Assembly (NCBI GenBank): GCA_900239685.1
Contig: OENT01000053.1
Coordinates: 62,001 to 126,000 of the forward strand
DNA from: Rotaria macrura
Taxonomy: Eukaryota; Rotifera; Eurotatoria; Philodinida; Philodinidae
DNA: 64,000 nucleotides
Direction of reading: 5' to 3'
A program made the translations under genes and the position numbers. Positions 13,901 to 25,092 of the stretch are shown here, piece by piece. The notes under the pieces are model-generated. The model was not told where the DNA came from. It was given only the letters and a program-made list of their open reading frames with translations, and did no database searches. Every line of letters starts with the position of its first letter. Positions within the stretch are counted from its first letter, which is position 1.

Positions 13901-14745
13901 TTTGACACAGTTTAGCATACTGTATGCATGCTGTAAGAATGTCCTAGTTTGACTTAATTGTTGGCCTTGTTACAGGAAAGTTTATCATCGCGTATTTCTG
14001 TAACAAATACAACATACTTTTCCGTTAGAACTTCTGATTGAACTTTGATTTCTTGAAAAAGTACTTCCTCAAACGGAATACTTATACTGGGAATTTTGTA
14101 GAGCATTGATTTGTTTTAATAAACAATTGCAAAAATAAACATAGTTTTTGTGGCCATGATTTTATCGAATAAATTTGAGACACTTGACATGTTTAGAAAT
14201 ATTTAATTTTTTCATAGATATTGGTCACTATTGTACATATATGGTTCTATGCAAGAACTAAATTGTGACATCAAAAAGGGGATGCATTAACTGTGCAATA
14301 AATTGGAAACTGTACAACAAATTATAAGTTTCTTTTAGAGATGAGAACAAAAACTAGATTGTTCATTTTTCAGAGAATCAAACTCTGCGTCGAATGTAAG
14401 TGTCATGCAGCAGTTTTCGAAGAATTTTCTTGATTAGAAAATTCAAAATGTAATTTTTCAACAGTTAAGCCAATTTTCAATGTCCATACCAGATAATTGT
14501 CAAGATAATGACAATATTCTTTTTTCATTAGATTATCTGTTGAGGGACAATTTCTGTAATAACTTTTTTACAAGTTGAACACATTTATCATCAATTAGTT
14601 ATTTTATTAAAATAATAGTAGAAAAACAAGAAAAATAAAGATATTTACACACAACAGAATAAAAGAAAAAGAATTGTTTCTATCATATTTAAAAAGAAAA
14701 TTTTTCGAGAGAATAAATGTATGAATAAATTTCTAAAATCAATCA
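10905..14745. other. Intergenic region between the two nuclear receptors
   Basis: No gene or clear repeat is visible in these 3.8 kb. It must hold the promoter of the receptor at 8478-10904 and the 3' end of the receptor at 14746-16390. Short open frames (for example 13047-13322 minus and 13386-13580 plus) are AT-driven and match nothing. Confidence 0.5.
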
Positions 14746-16390
14746 CTATGTTATATGAAACAATGATTTCATCAATGGTAATAGCTCGTTCTTATCCGTT
14801 AATAATAAATTTCGTTCAACATTATCTCGTAGTTCTTTATAAAGTGTTTGCCATGTTATAAAATGTGCTACAAACATTCTCCATATATGAATAGCCTTTG
14901 CAGTTCCATGAACTGTTTCGATATATTTCCATAATAGTTCTGTATAGTAATTTTGTGCACGATAAACAGCCATGCCATCATTAAGAATAGGCTCAAGCTC
15001 ACCTTCACCTGTTGAGAAGCCTTTTGTCAGTATCAATGTTATAAGTGCTAATTGAATAATTCGTCGATCGTATTGTGCTATATCTACAAATGATTCAAAA
15101 ATTTTTCTCATTTGTAAATAACCTTGATAACCATAAACTTCTTGTATCACAGTTGAATCCCATGGTACATCAGAATCAGTTTCAACGATTTGATCCGTTT
15201 CAATTTTATATGAAAGTGTACAGCTGATACATAATAGTGGTAAAAGATTAAATTTGATTAAAGTAACTTTGTCCTCAACATCTAATTGATGGAATTCTGG
15301 TATTTGTTTGAAGAATGTCAATAATCGTATCAATGGCACTGAATGACTATTAAGTTTTTGTAAAAATGTGATTGCATGCATCGATGGATTCCATGGCAGA
15401 CCATCACGAGCTAAACTTTTATTGAATGAAAAAAAAAAAAGAAACGATTCGTAAAGTATCTTACCTAGTTCAATACGTTTTTGATATAGCAATTGTATAT
15501 ATTCAATACGTTCTAAGTCTTCTGAACTGAGTAATCCTTGATTTCCGTGTGATGATTTTTGTTGAATACAATTTGAAAAAATGAAAAAATCTGAATTTGA
15601 TCGTGAAATAAACTAAACGATGAAATCAAGACAAAACCGATGAACTATTTTTCGGTAAATATTCATGTTCGTACCTGATTATGAAAAAGAAAATTTCTCC
15701 CAAGATTCATTTCGAGATTTTCTTGCTTCTGACGACGTTTGCCTGCCTTCTGTTCACTCTACAAAATTGAGTACTTTTGCGTTAAAAAAAAAAAGTTCAT
15801 TCGAATATTATTATTTTGTAATAAATACTAGAATCAATCGATCGGGCTTCATTCCACTTTTAATACATTTAATTAAACGACATGCAGAACATCGACGACG
15901 AGATTCATATGTTATTTCACACAAACCTTGCCGAGGACATTCAAGAGGCTATAAAATAAATCTGCATCTAGAAATTTTAACAACTTATCAAAACTTACTG
16001 GATCTTTTAAAGCATTACGACGAAAGAATGATTTGCAACTTTCACATGATATGGCATAAAAATTATATCCGATCGCTGGTGCTCCACAGACAGCACAAAG
16101 TAATGAACTATTTTTCGGCTTTTTCGATTGTGATGGTAGCTGATTAATCTTGTACGGAAAAATTGTTAGTTGTAAATATATTTCAAAAAAAGTTATTCTC
16201 TTCTAACCTCTGAATAAGACATTTCTATATCATCATCATCATCATCGTCACCATCGTCATCATCTTCAATATCAAGCAACACGGATTTACATAAGGCAGC
16301 ATTTTTACTATTCTTTATTTCAGCAATTATATTTTCATCACCACTAAGAATAATGATTCGGCGACGTTTTGCTTTTCCTTCGTAAGCCAT
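14746..16390 (-). CDS. DAF-12/HR96-like (NR1J-type) nuclear receptor, copy 2
   Basis: Nuclear receptor paralogous to the gene at 8478-10904. Exons: complement(14746..15410, 15465..15612, 15675..15758, 15829..15948, 15999..16148, 16208..16390), 449 aa, introns 50-70 bp. Finger 1 is C79-x2-C82-x13-C96-x2-C99 and finger 2 is C115-x5-C121-x9-C131-x2-C134. The P-box is ESCKS, different from ESCKI in copy 1. GYNF before the P-box matches DAF-12/HR96 proteins. The ligand-binding domain (~228-449) contains FFKQIPEFHQL and YRAQNYYTELLWKYIE. The AF-2 core reads PLMKSLF, with Ser444 in place of Glu. The N-terminal exon carries an acidic run of 11 Asp broken by one Gly (residues 43-54), absent from copy 1. 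Exon number, order and the phase of the intron before the ligand domain are the same in both copies, so this is a tandem duplication. Ligand and targets unknown. Confidence 0.9.
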
Positions 16391-18365
16391 CGTTGATTTA
16401 TCTGAAATAAAATGGTTTGATAACTAGTGAAACAATACTGATGTTCTAGTTTAATCTTTAGACTTTACATTATGACCTTAACTATCATGACTCATTGTTT
16501 AAGTTGCTTACAGACATGGAAAGGTATCCATATGAATCACAAGAATAATACGTAATTCTTTATACATATAGTAGAATTCGTCAAAAATGAAATCATCTAC
16601 TACTATTATTTATCATTTTGGAACATATACATTAAATACATATCTTTATTAGTTTTTATGACTAGATTATATTAACTCTTTGAAAAAAACACTTCCCATA
16701 AAATCTCTTTGCTTATGGCGTGGGTATTTTTTCTTTCAAAATAAATATCAATTTATGTTTGCTGAAATTTTTGAAGAAGCTAAAATAGTAATTCAATTTC
16801 AATGAGTATAACAATCCACAAATCGATCAAGTCAACATTCCAAAATGATGTATTCAATAGCATTATTCTTTTCTTAGTAGACGTATACATTAGTTTGCCT
16901 TAAAACGACCATGTATTGACGCCCGATAAGCTATACTAACTTCAAACATTTTCTTAAATCTAGGAAAAATATATGTACAGAGAATATAAAGAAAAACAAA
17001 AATCATGAGTAAACTTATTTAATAAAACAAGTTTTGTTGCACGGATCACTAAAGTGACACTAATTCAACAAGATTACATTCGTAAACATGTTAGTGTCTT
17101 ATCACTTATATTACGATGTTATACTAAAAATAGTGTTTATCTATTAGACGATGAGGTATGTCATCGACGTTATTTAAATTTAAGATGGTTACAAGAAAGG
17201 AAAAAAAAAAGACATTGAGCCCTTGGTGAAAAAAACAAACAAATTTCCCTTTGTTAGAAAGTGAATAGTCCGAACTGCAGATTTTATATTAATTTTTCTA
17301 GATTTAACCTCGAGGACATGATAATTTTAAATTATGAGCAGTATTCTATTAGATATATAACGATGGATCACTTCGAATTAAGATAATATGAAAACATTCA
17401 AGACTAATCATGAAGAATTAAAATGGAGCAATGAAAGAGAAATGATTCGCTAGCATTGGAGAATAAATATACGTAGTAAGAATAATATTGACAATTAAGA
17501 CGTCGTCGATCATGTGTTTTAAAATATGTTTTCACGATTAGAATCACATGCAGGATAATAGAAAAATTGTCTTCTCTCTCTATGAACATTTTGAACAATA
17601 TACTATAGTATTCGACTTGTTAGATCCAAGTTACAGATCCTATGTACATGGACGGTCAGCATCACTACAGGTGAGTACCGTCTCGTGTCTTCTCATTTGT
17701 GAACATAAAATTTTAATATAAATTTAAATGAGTTTTGTCAAATTAAATTTTTTTAAAAAGAATGAAGCATTACATTTTTCGTTTTTTAACCTTCAACTGA
17801 ATTTTTAAGAAATTGAATGGTTTTATTGTGAAAAAGTTTAAAATAACCATCATGAAATTCAAATAATAACTTGTTTAATTGTACTTTTAAATGAACTTTG
17901 ATCTATAGAGTTTCGCCTAATATGGCAAGTCATTGTGTCTTTGAAATGAATGACATTTTTAGAACTCAATAAATGACATAGCTCAATATTCCTTTTCTAT
18001 TTTATACACATCTTTTGTAAGTTTTGCAATGATTTCTATTTTTCCGTCGAGCCTTGCTCGAATATTTTCAGTATTATCTTATTCATGAATTCAATCTCAG
18101 TCCTTTTTATTTGATATTTCACTATTACTATATAGTATCCCATTGCTAAAGTAACCTGACATAAAATGAATATCAATAGGCCATGAGTTATATCAGTTTA
18201 ATAATTTTCTACATCAGCTTATTGAAAAATGCATCATGATTTTCTTGACTATTCCTATGAATAAAACCCATCTCTATCTAATGAAAATTTTGTTCAGTTA
18301 AAAACTGATGTCTGTTATAAAGCATAGTCATCTTTTTAATTTGAACTTTCTATCAAATACAAATA

Positions 18366-18545
18366 ACTTGCGTCCTCTGCAAATCGCAGTAGTTTGTTTG
18401 AATCTAAATTTTCCCAAATTGAAAAAGTTGCGTCCTCTACAATTTGCGGGGATTCCATACAATTCATAAGCTTATCATATTCTAAAAATTTACGTTCACT
18501 GTAAATTACACGAACTTATCGTGAAATAATTATTCATTTCAATAA
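18366..18545. repeat. Degenerate 60-bp tandem repeat, three units
   Basis: Units start near 18366, 18426 and 18487. The first two share TTGCGTCCTCT followed by a short inverted match (GCAAATCGCAG, ACAATTTGCGGG), so each unit could form a small hairpin. The third (TTTACGTTCACTGTAAATTAC) keeps the layout with more changes. Confidence 0.45.
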
Positions 18546-18707
18546 AAATATTTTTAAAATCTCCTTTTTTATCGTCATTTCGATCGAAGAGGTTTTTTGA
18601 GTAAAAATTTCAATAACTTAATCCTATATATATACTCATTTTATGAGTCGTCGAAAATTTAAAATATTCTCATTAAATTGTAAGTATAAGTTTATTCTTG
18701 TTTGAAA

Positions 18708-18998
18708 ATGAGAAGTGGCCTTATCGTCAATTGTTGGCTAAAGTCGTCAACGCTAGGAATTAAAACAATAGCTTGGATTCGTTTTCCTGAAGTTGACATC
18801 ATCGACGCTCGTTAAAGCAAATCTAATGGAACATGTCAGACAACTCTTCAACATGGTAAACTAAATATCATTCATGTAGACGAAAAAGAACAATTATTGA
18901 CAATCAAAAGAGTTAGTTTGTGCAATATTTTCTTTAATTATTATTCACTGCTTTATTCGAGTGACTTGGCATACGTTGTATCATTTCGACTTAACTAA
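18708..18998 (+). pseudogene. Coding-like stretch with one in-frame stop
   Basis: One frame runs from an ATG at 18708 to a stop at 18996-18998, interrupted only by TAA at 18813-18815. The pieces are 35 and 60 codons, with exon-like composition (for example IAWIRFPEVDIIDAR, then KLNIIHVDEKEQLLTIKR). The second piece looks like beta-strand-rich or enzyme sequence, but I cannot name a family. It may be a recent pseudogene, an old transposon fragment or chance. Confidence 0.25.
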
Positions 18999-20411
18999 CG
19001 TAGCATTCAATGCTACCAAAACTTTCTATGACCTCCTTAATTTAAAAACATTACATTTGATAGAAAGACATGATCATCGACAGTAAATCGCTTTTGAAAA
19101 GAGTCATCTTTTCAAGAAGACTGAAGTTAAGCAACACTTAACTCGATCATTTCGCTAGAAACAAGTACATTAATCTATTTTGACGGTTATGCTTCATCAT
19201 ACGAGTTAATTGAAGTCTGTTCTTGTGTCTTGCTCAAATATTCCTTGTCTAAATATTCTCATGCTATCAGTATTTTTTATTTCTAAATAAAAGTTTGTTG
19301 ATAAGAAAAAAAAATGCATTAAACAGAAATGAGAGAAGATAAGAAGCTTACATAATCTAACAAAACTGTGCTCTTCAAAAAGAATGAAAACTCATTAGAA
19401 ATCCTTTGCCATTAATATAGCTTAGATAGACACAAGTGCCTGGAGAAAGTGTAAAAGTTAATTGAATTGACATATGCAAACAAGGAAATAAATATTTCCA
19501 CGTTACGATTGTGTTGTGTTTTCTATGAAACGTTCCTATGAGTCAGACGATGTGAAATCAAATGTTTGGATCATGTTCTAAGAAATAATTACAGTTTCTT
19601 TCACCTGACGCCTAGTATAAATAGTAAAACTTACCTGCATTATTCAAACATTTTTCTTAAACTAAATGTTATGAAAAGAATTCTCTAAAAACATTTATTA
19701 TTTATAATAATGACTTGCATTCTCTTTTTGTAAGTCAGTTTTTTGTGAAACACGAATAAAAAGATAAATATTCTGGTTTAATATTATTCTACAGAAATGA
19801 AACAAACAAAAAAACAAAGAAAAAGCATAGAACAAAAATAGAGAACCGATCGTCTTTTATCATTTTTGTTGCTTTGTTATATATTACGTACAAGAAGAAT
19901 CTATTGATTTTATTGTTTCAATAGAAGACTAGAAAATGGAAGATTTCATTCGCAGATTTAGAACTTTTCTGATTGTTTTTTTCACTTTTTACTTGGCTTC
20001 TTAAAAGCATGAGCGAGCTTCAATAATCCTATCGAGAGATTTGAATTTTCCTTCAATACGTTTTTATGTTCAGTTGTTTAAATTCATTGATTTAGAAAAC
20101 TAATTTAATGATCTCATACAATGCTGTAGGATTTTTTTTTCTAGCAAGATTCTTTCACATGACTTCATGATTCATCAACATGCCTACCCGCACAAATTCT
20201 GGACACGTGTCAAAACGTGCATCACACCTTAGCTATCAGCATTTTACTTGATAATCAAATATTCTTGATTACGTACGAATGACATCTATAGAACGAAGTT
20301 CTTATAAGTCGATCATTTCCAGATTGGATATATATCAGAAGCAAGTGACTTGTCTTGTGTATTTGTCAGCTAAGGTCGACTATATTTTTCGAACATAAAA
20401 ATAACACAAAT

Positions 20412-21602
20412 ATGAATGATAAGCAAATTAATGGACATGCACCATTGACAAATGGTAGTGATGAAGATTTTGAATTGATGGGTGACATGCCGAAAGAAGA
20501 TCCGATTATTGTCGAAGTAAACGATTTTAAGAATTCTTTTAATAATGTTTTTTTCTCATAATTGTATTTTAGCGCCGCCGATTTCGCAATAATGAAATAA
20601 CAAAAAAACTTGGAAGTTATTTACTCAAAGGTTATTGCATGTTAAGTGATGCTTGTCCGGAATGTGATGTATGGAACGTATTTAATTGTTCGCTAAATAA
20701 TTATAATTACCTGTTTTCTTAGTGCATTCTTCTTCGTACTCCAGAGCGTCAATTACTTTGTGTTGGCTGCAGTGAAGTTGATGTTGAAAATGGTTCGTTA
20801 GACAGTAATTAAAGGCTATCATCTTTACACCTTTTCTAAGAGCAACTCTTTGATAAAATACGATTACTTAGATTTTACATGTTATCCTCTATGAAATAGT
20901 AGAATCTAATCGACACCGGATTTCGTTCTTATCAATCTCAATTAAACTGAAAACGATTGTGACAAACACTAAATAATATTTCCGTACCGAATAAATTTAA
21001 TTGCTCATTATTTCCATTTGAAAAAATTAGAATTTCAAAGCTCCCTATCCAGACTCGAAAATAATCCCTAAAAATAGATGAAATTCTAGCAAGTAGGACG
21101 GAGTGAACGAGAAGATAAATTCCTCAAAGAAAAAGTTAATCATCTTTATGTTTATAGTTACAGGTCCGAAACCAGCAAAAGCAGGTAAAAACAAACGATG
21201 ATTGTAGTGTTTGCGCTCGGCAAAAAAGGTTTATTTGATTTACTAGAAGATACTGAACCTCGTGTAGCATCGGCTCAATCAGTCAATAAGAAAAAAGATC
21301 GCGTTAAGAATCAAAAAAAGAGAAATAAGAAAACATCAGCAACAATTGAGAGTGAAAGCGTATCTCATGATAATACAAATTATTCTGTTCAATTGGAAAA
21401 TAAACTTAAATGGGCTGTCGACGAAGTATGCAAAAAAATAGAATGTCTTTTATTTTTATAAAAAAGAATCTATTTTATTTTGTTTGTTTCCTAGTTAACA
21501 AAATCACAAAATCCAAATCGTATTACTGCTATGTGTACAGTTATTGTCAAATTAACAGAATCGATCAAAGCACTTAAAGAATATGAAACAGCATCGACAT
21601 AG
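20412..21602 (+). CDS. ZNRD2: ZNRD2/SSSCA1-like zinc-ribbon protein
   Basis: Homologue of zinc ribbon domain-containing protein 2 (Sjogren syndrome/scleroderma autoantigen 1, p27), a small conserved eukaryotic protein whose mechanism is poorly defined. Exons 20412..20516, 20573..20668, 20723..20792, 21208..21425, 21495..21602 give 198 aa, close to the ~199 aa of the human protein. Residues 36-90 hold the family signature KKLGSYLLKGYCML and then a zinc ribbon, CPEC...CVGC. The middle is lysine-rich and probably disordered. The last ~45 residues (KLKWAVDEL...VIVKLTESIKALK) match the conserved C-terminal helices. A possible extra 21-nt exon at 21164-21184 has a good acceptor and the right phase, but would be followed by a 23-nt intron, so I left it out. 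The ATG at 20412 is the first in frame after an AT-rich leader; an upstream frame has no ATG. Confidence 0.88.
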
Positions 21603-24600
21603 ATTTAAACGATTTTAATCTCATATGACACTCTTGCATTATTCTTCAAAGTTTTGTTTTTCATAGCATGAACTGATTTGATCGGACATCTTCTCCTTTT
21701 CATCCCATCTTTTTTTATATATTCATGTTTGAATGTAGAAATAAAACATATTGAAAAATTATTGTAGACGTACACATGAAAACATCATGTAAATTTATAC
21801 TCACACCTTAGCTTCCAAAATGAGTTTATTAACAGGCTTGTTTTGAAATTTATTTTCCCATTGTTGTCACCTTTGAAAAGAACATTTCAAAAAAAAAGAA
21901 GATGACTCACATAGAGACTTTGATGTCAACAAGAGATTTTGAAAACTGAAAATCAATGTTAGCTATCCACCAATCAATTGTTCGAAAAGGCAGAAACAAA
22001 GTTTTTCATCTCTTGAAATTTCCTTGAAATTATATAGAATATGAAAGCACTTCATTTTGAATGTATCAAAATCTCTCTTAACTGTTTAAAAAATGTTTTT
22101 TCTCTGGTAAGACATGCTTGTTTTTAGCGTCACAGAACATGTATGTTCTTAGATAAAATGACTTTTATCTTTTACATCCGAGTAATTCTGATTTGGTAAA
22201 AACCTATTTCAGACAACTCTAAGATGTCTGCTTTTGACAAAGAGCTATTAAAACCACCAATGTAAATGATTCAACCAGAATAATCCATGATGAAAAGCTT
22301 GCTTGAAGGTATTCCGAAGATTATGTTCTGAGAAAACTACTAGTCATTTTTATTCTGGAAAAAAACTTCTATGGCAGATAGAAAACATTCATATTAATTA
22401 ATGAATCTTATATAAATATCGATGTAACTGGTTCATCTTAAGAAATTCAATTATAAATATTTCTACATTTGAAATTTTTCAATAAGAATCTTGCTGCGGT
22501 AAGTAAATTTTTTGTGCATTATATATTACAATAGTGTGAAAAGTATTTCTTAAAGATTTTTATGCTCTTGAATTTTAGAACGATACCAATCAAGGTTCAA
22601 AATCTGAAAATTATTTGATAATACATGAGTTGATGTTCAATATTTCAATGGAAAGAATAAGATAATTTTCAGATATAATTACGATGCAATCATTTCTCAT
22701 GCAAGATTCGAGCGATTACATTTGTTTTCTTCTTGAGAATAATAAATTCTGTAGTGTGCCCATAGAAGTTACGATCATTATCTCTTGTTTTATGTGAAAA
22801 CTTAGTTGAATGTCATATAGCATAAAGAAATCTACAGTAGTTTCAGCATCATCTACAAATTCTTAATCTATATCAGTTATTCTCAATTAATTCTTAATGT
22901 TGGTGAAATGTGTAAGTTTGTGTCTAGGAACGTATAAGTGTTAATTGAATATAGAGTATTCAAATTCAATGAACAAGAGTACGAACATTCATTAGTACAT
23001 GGATATTGATATAAACTACGAGAAAGCCACTCTTTGAATATATATAATCGATATGCTCAATAGTATTCGTTTTCCAAATTAAAAGATTCATGAAACATAG
23101 TTTTAAACATTGTCTCTGAATCTATTGACAAGTACTTCTTTTATGAAAGACATGAATCTGAAAATCCCTTGAGGTTAATTGAGAACAAGCATAAGAAAAA
23201 GCATGACTTAGCAGATTACCGATGGCGGATTGTGTGCGTCATCTATTATGAACTTCGATTGAAAACTCACAAAGAGCATGAAAAGAAAACAATCGTTGAT
23301 GTAAATTTAGACAAGAATACTATATTCTTTCTCATCATCATGATGTTATGTTCAGCTTTACGCTAGAAAGATTCATGTATATATACCTCCGATTGATTTT
23401 CAAGTTTGACTGAAATAATTTCATTTGAAGCTTTCAATCTCACAAAGAAATCGAAAACAATTTTTGCTACATTTATTAAGCTTATAAACAATCAATGAAA
23501 ACAAGCTTGAACCTAGGGGAAATAATTTGATCAATTTTCAGCATTACTGCATACAAAAATAGATTCCAAAACGGATATAAATATTAAATGAGTAGAAATA
23601 AGTTATAAGACATCACGAAAAGTAGTTTTTGATTAGAAATAATAGTACGTCAAAGTCAAAAACATTTAAAAATGACATTGTACTATAGATTAAATAACGT
23701 ATACTTGTGTTCCGAACGAGTGACGACGCTTTTTATAATTACAGTAGAATCGACGATTGCTTTTACATTCGTCCACTTTAAATCATTGCAATTATTTTCT
23801 TTTTAACGATTTTTCTTTGTGTCACTTATATTGTTTACAATTTAGCCGAAAAGAATGTTATGATTCGGCGTATTCGAAACTTTCTACTGTAATTCAATCG
23901 GTTTCGCTACATTAATTTATATATAGCTCTAAAATATTTTGACTTTTTATCGATTTCATAGTTTGGATTGTGTCTCGCGACATTCTTGTAGAGTTTGCGC
24001 GTCTAATCTTCTAGTAAATGGCAAAAAATAAAATAAAATGCAAAATTAGATGAAGTCACTACAGATTCATGTAATTTTTGAATAAAAATCGTCAATAGAA
24101 ATCGAACACATTTTCTTGTCAGTTTTAATTAATATGAAAAATAAAAATTGAAAATTGATGGTTAAAAACTCATTGGTACTGAAGTTGTTGTTTTTTTTTC
24201 ACCGGAAACTATTTTGATCTTATCAGTGTTACGTCTGTTTTCCGATATATAATATTATACACAAACAGCAATATTAAAATTGATAACACTATGACTGAAT
24301 TAGTGTTTGATCATCTTCTGTTTTTATCAAATCATACACATGTACATAAAAATCAATTCAATCTCATGGGCATATATTCATTTAGATAGTCATAGTACGC
24401 TTGAAAAACACATCCGCTGGAAGGTGTCTTTCTCTTTTTGTTTTCTAACTTGAGACATATCTTCATAGTGTACACAACCATCGTTATTGGTTTTTTATGA
24501 GAATAAAATTTTATAGAGAAACATCTGTTTTGATTTTTTTTAATAGAATGAATGTTCTGAATAATGATCATTTCTATCAAACAGCAAAAATAAAAAATTA

Positions 24601-25092
24601 TTTTTTTTTCTACTACGTCGAAAGCCATCGTGACTAAATGTGAGTACAAAATCCTGTATATCAGGGAAAGTCATACGATTAAATTTCTCATCGGCGTTTA
24701 AGCTCTCTTTTTTTTTCTCTTTTTTTTCCCTTAGTCAACTCGTCTATAATCATCATGATTGCACTAGAGTTATTGTTGCAGAGCCGCGAGGAACGAAGAA
24801 AAAAAGGAACTCTTAACATGAACGGGGAAAAGCGACAAAAATACATTCTAAAGAAAATAACACGAAGAGAAAAAGATTTCTCGGCCGTGCCGTACATGAA
24901 ATGTTAGCGAGAAAAGATACCCAATTCTCATGTCTTTCAGAGCCGAAGAAAAAAAAAATATTTTGTTGAGTGAATGCGTTGGCGATGACATAGATGGAGT
25001 AGTGAGAAAAAAGAGAAAAGTCTGTCTGATGACGTATAGAAGCAAACAAAACAATTCTGATATATATTTTAGATTCCCTACGATAGGAGACC
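21603..25092. other. Intergenic region before the convertase gene
   Basis: No gene is recognised. The last 450 bp (about 24690-25092) is a run of purine/pyrimidine-skewed sequence with many poly-T and poly-A blocks, which opens several overlapping minus-strand frames without family similarity. This is the likely 5' flank and leader of the convertase gene starting at 25093. Confidence 0.5.
21740..21745 (+). terminator. Polyadenylation signal of the ZNRD2 gene
   Basis: AATAAA lies about 140 bp after the stop codon at 21602, in the sense orientation, a plausible 3' end for this transcript. Confidence 0.5.

Larger units (their letters stand above)
16391..20411. other. Intergenic region, few features
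   Basis: No complete gene is recognised. It contains a 60-bp degenerate tandem repeat near 18.4 kb and a coding-like stretch broken by a stop at 18708-18998. The upstream control region of the receptor at 14746-16390 lies at its left edge, and that of the ZNRD2 gene at its right edge. Confidence 0.5.

Noticed and set aside
15665-16147. 160-codon plus-strand open frame
   Set aside because: It lies antisense to three exons and the introns of the nuclear receptor at 14746-16390, whose zinc fingers are clear on the minus strand.
18366-18545. CRISPR-like array
   Set aside because: Units are only three, degenerate and without unique spacers, and the genome is eukaryotic.
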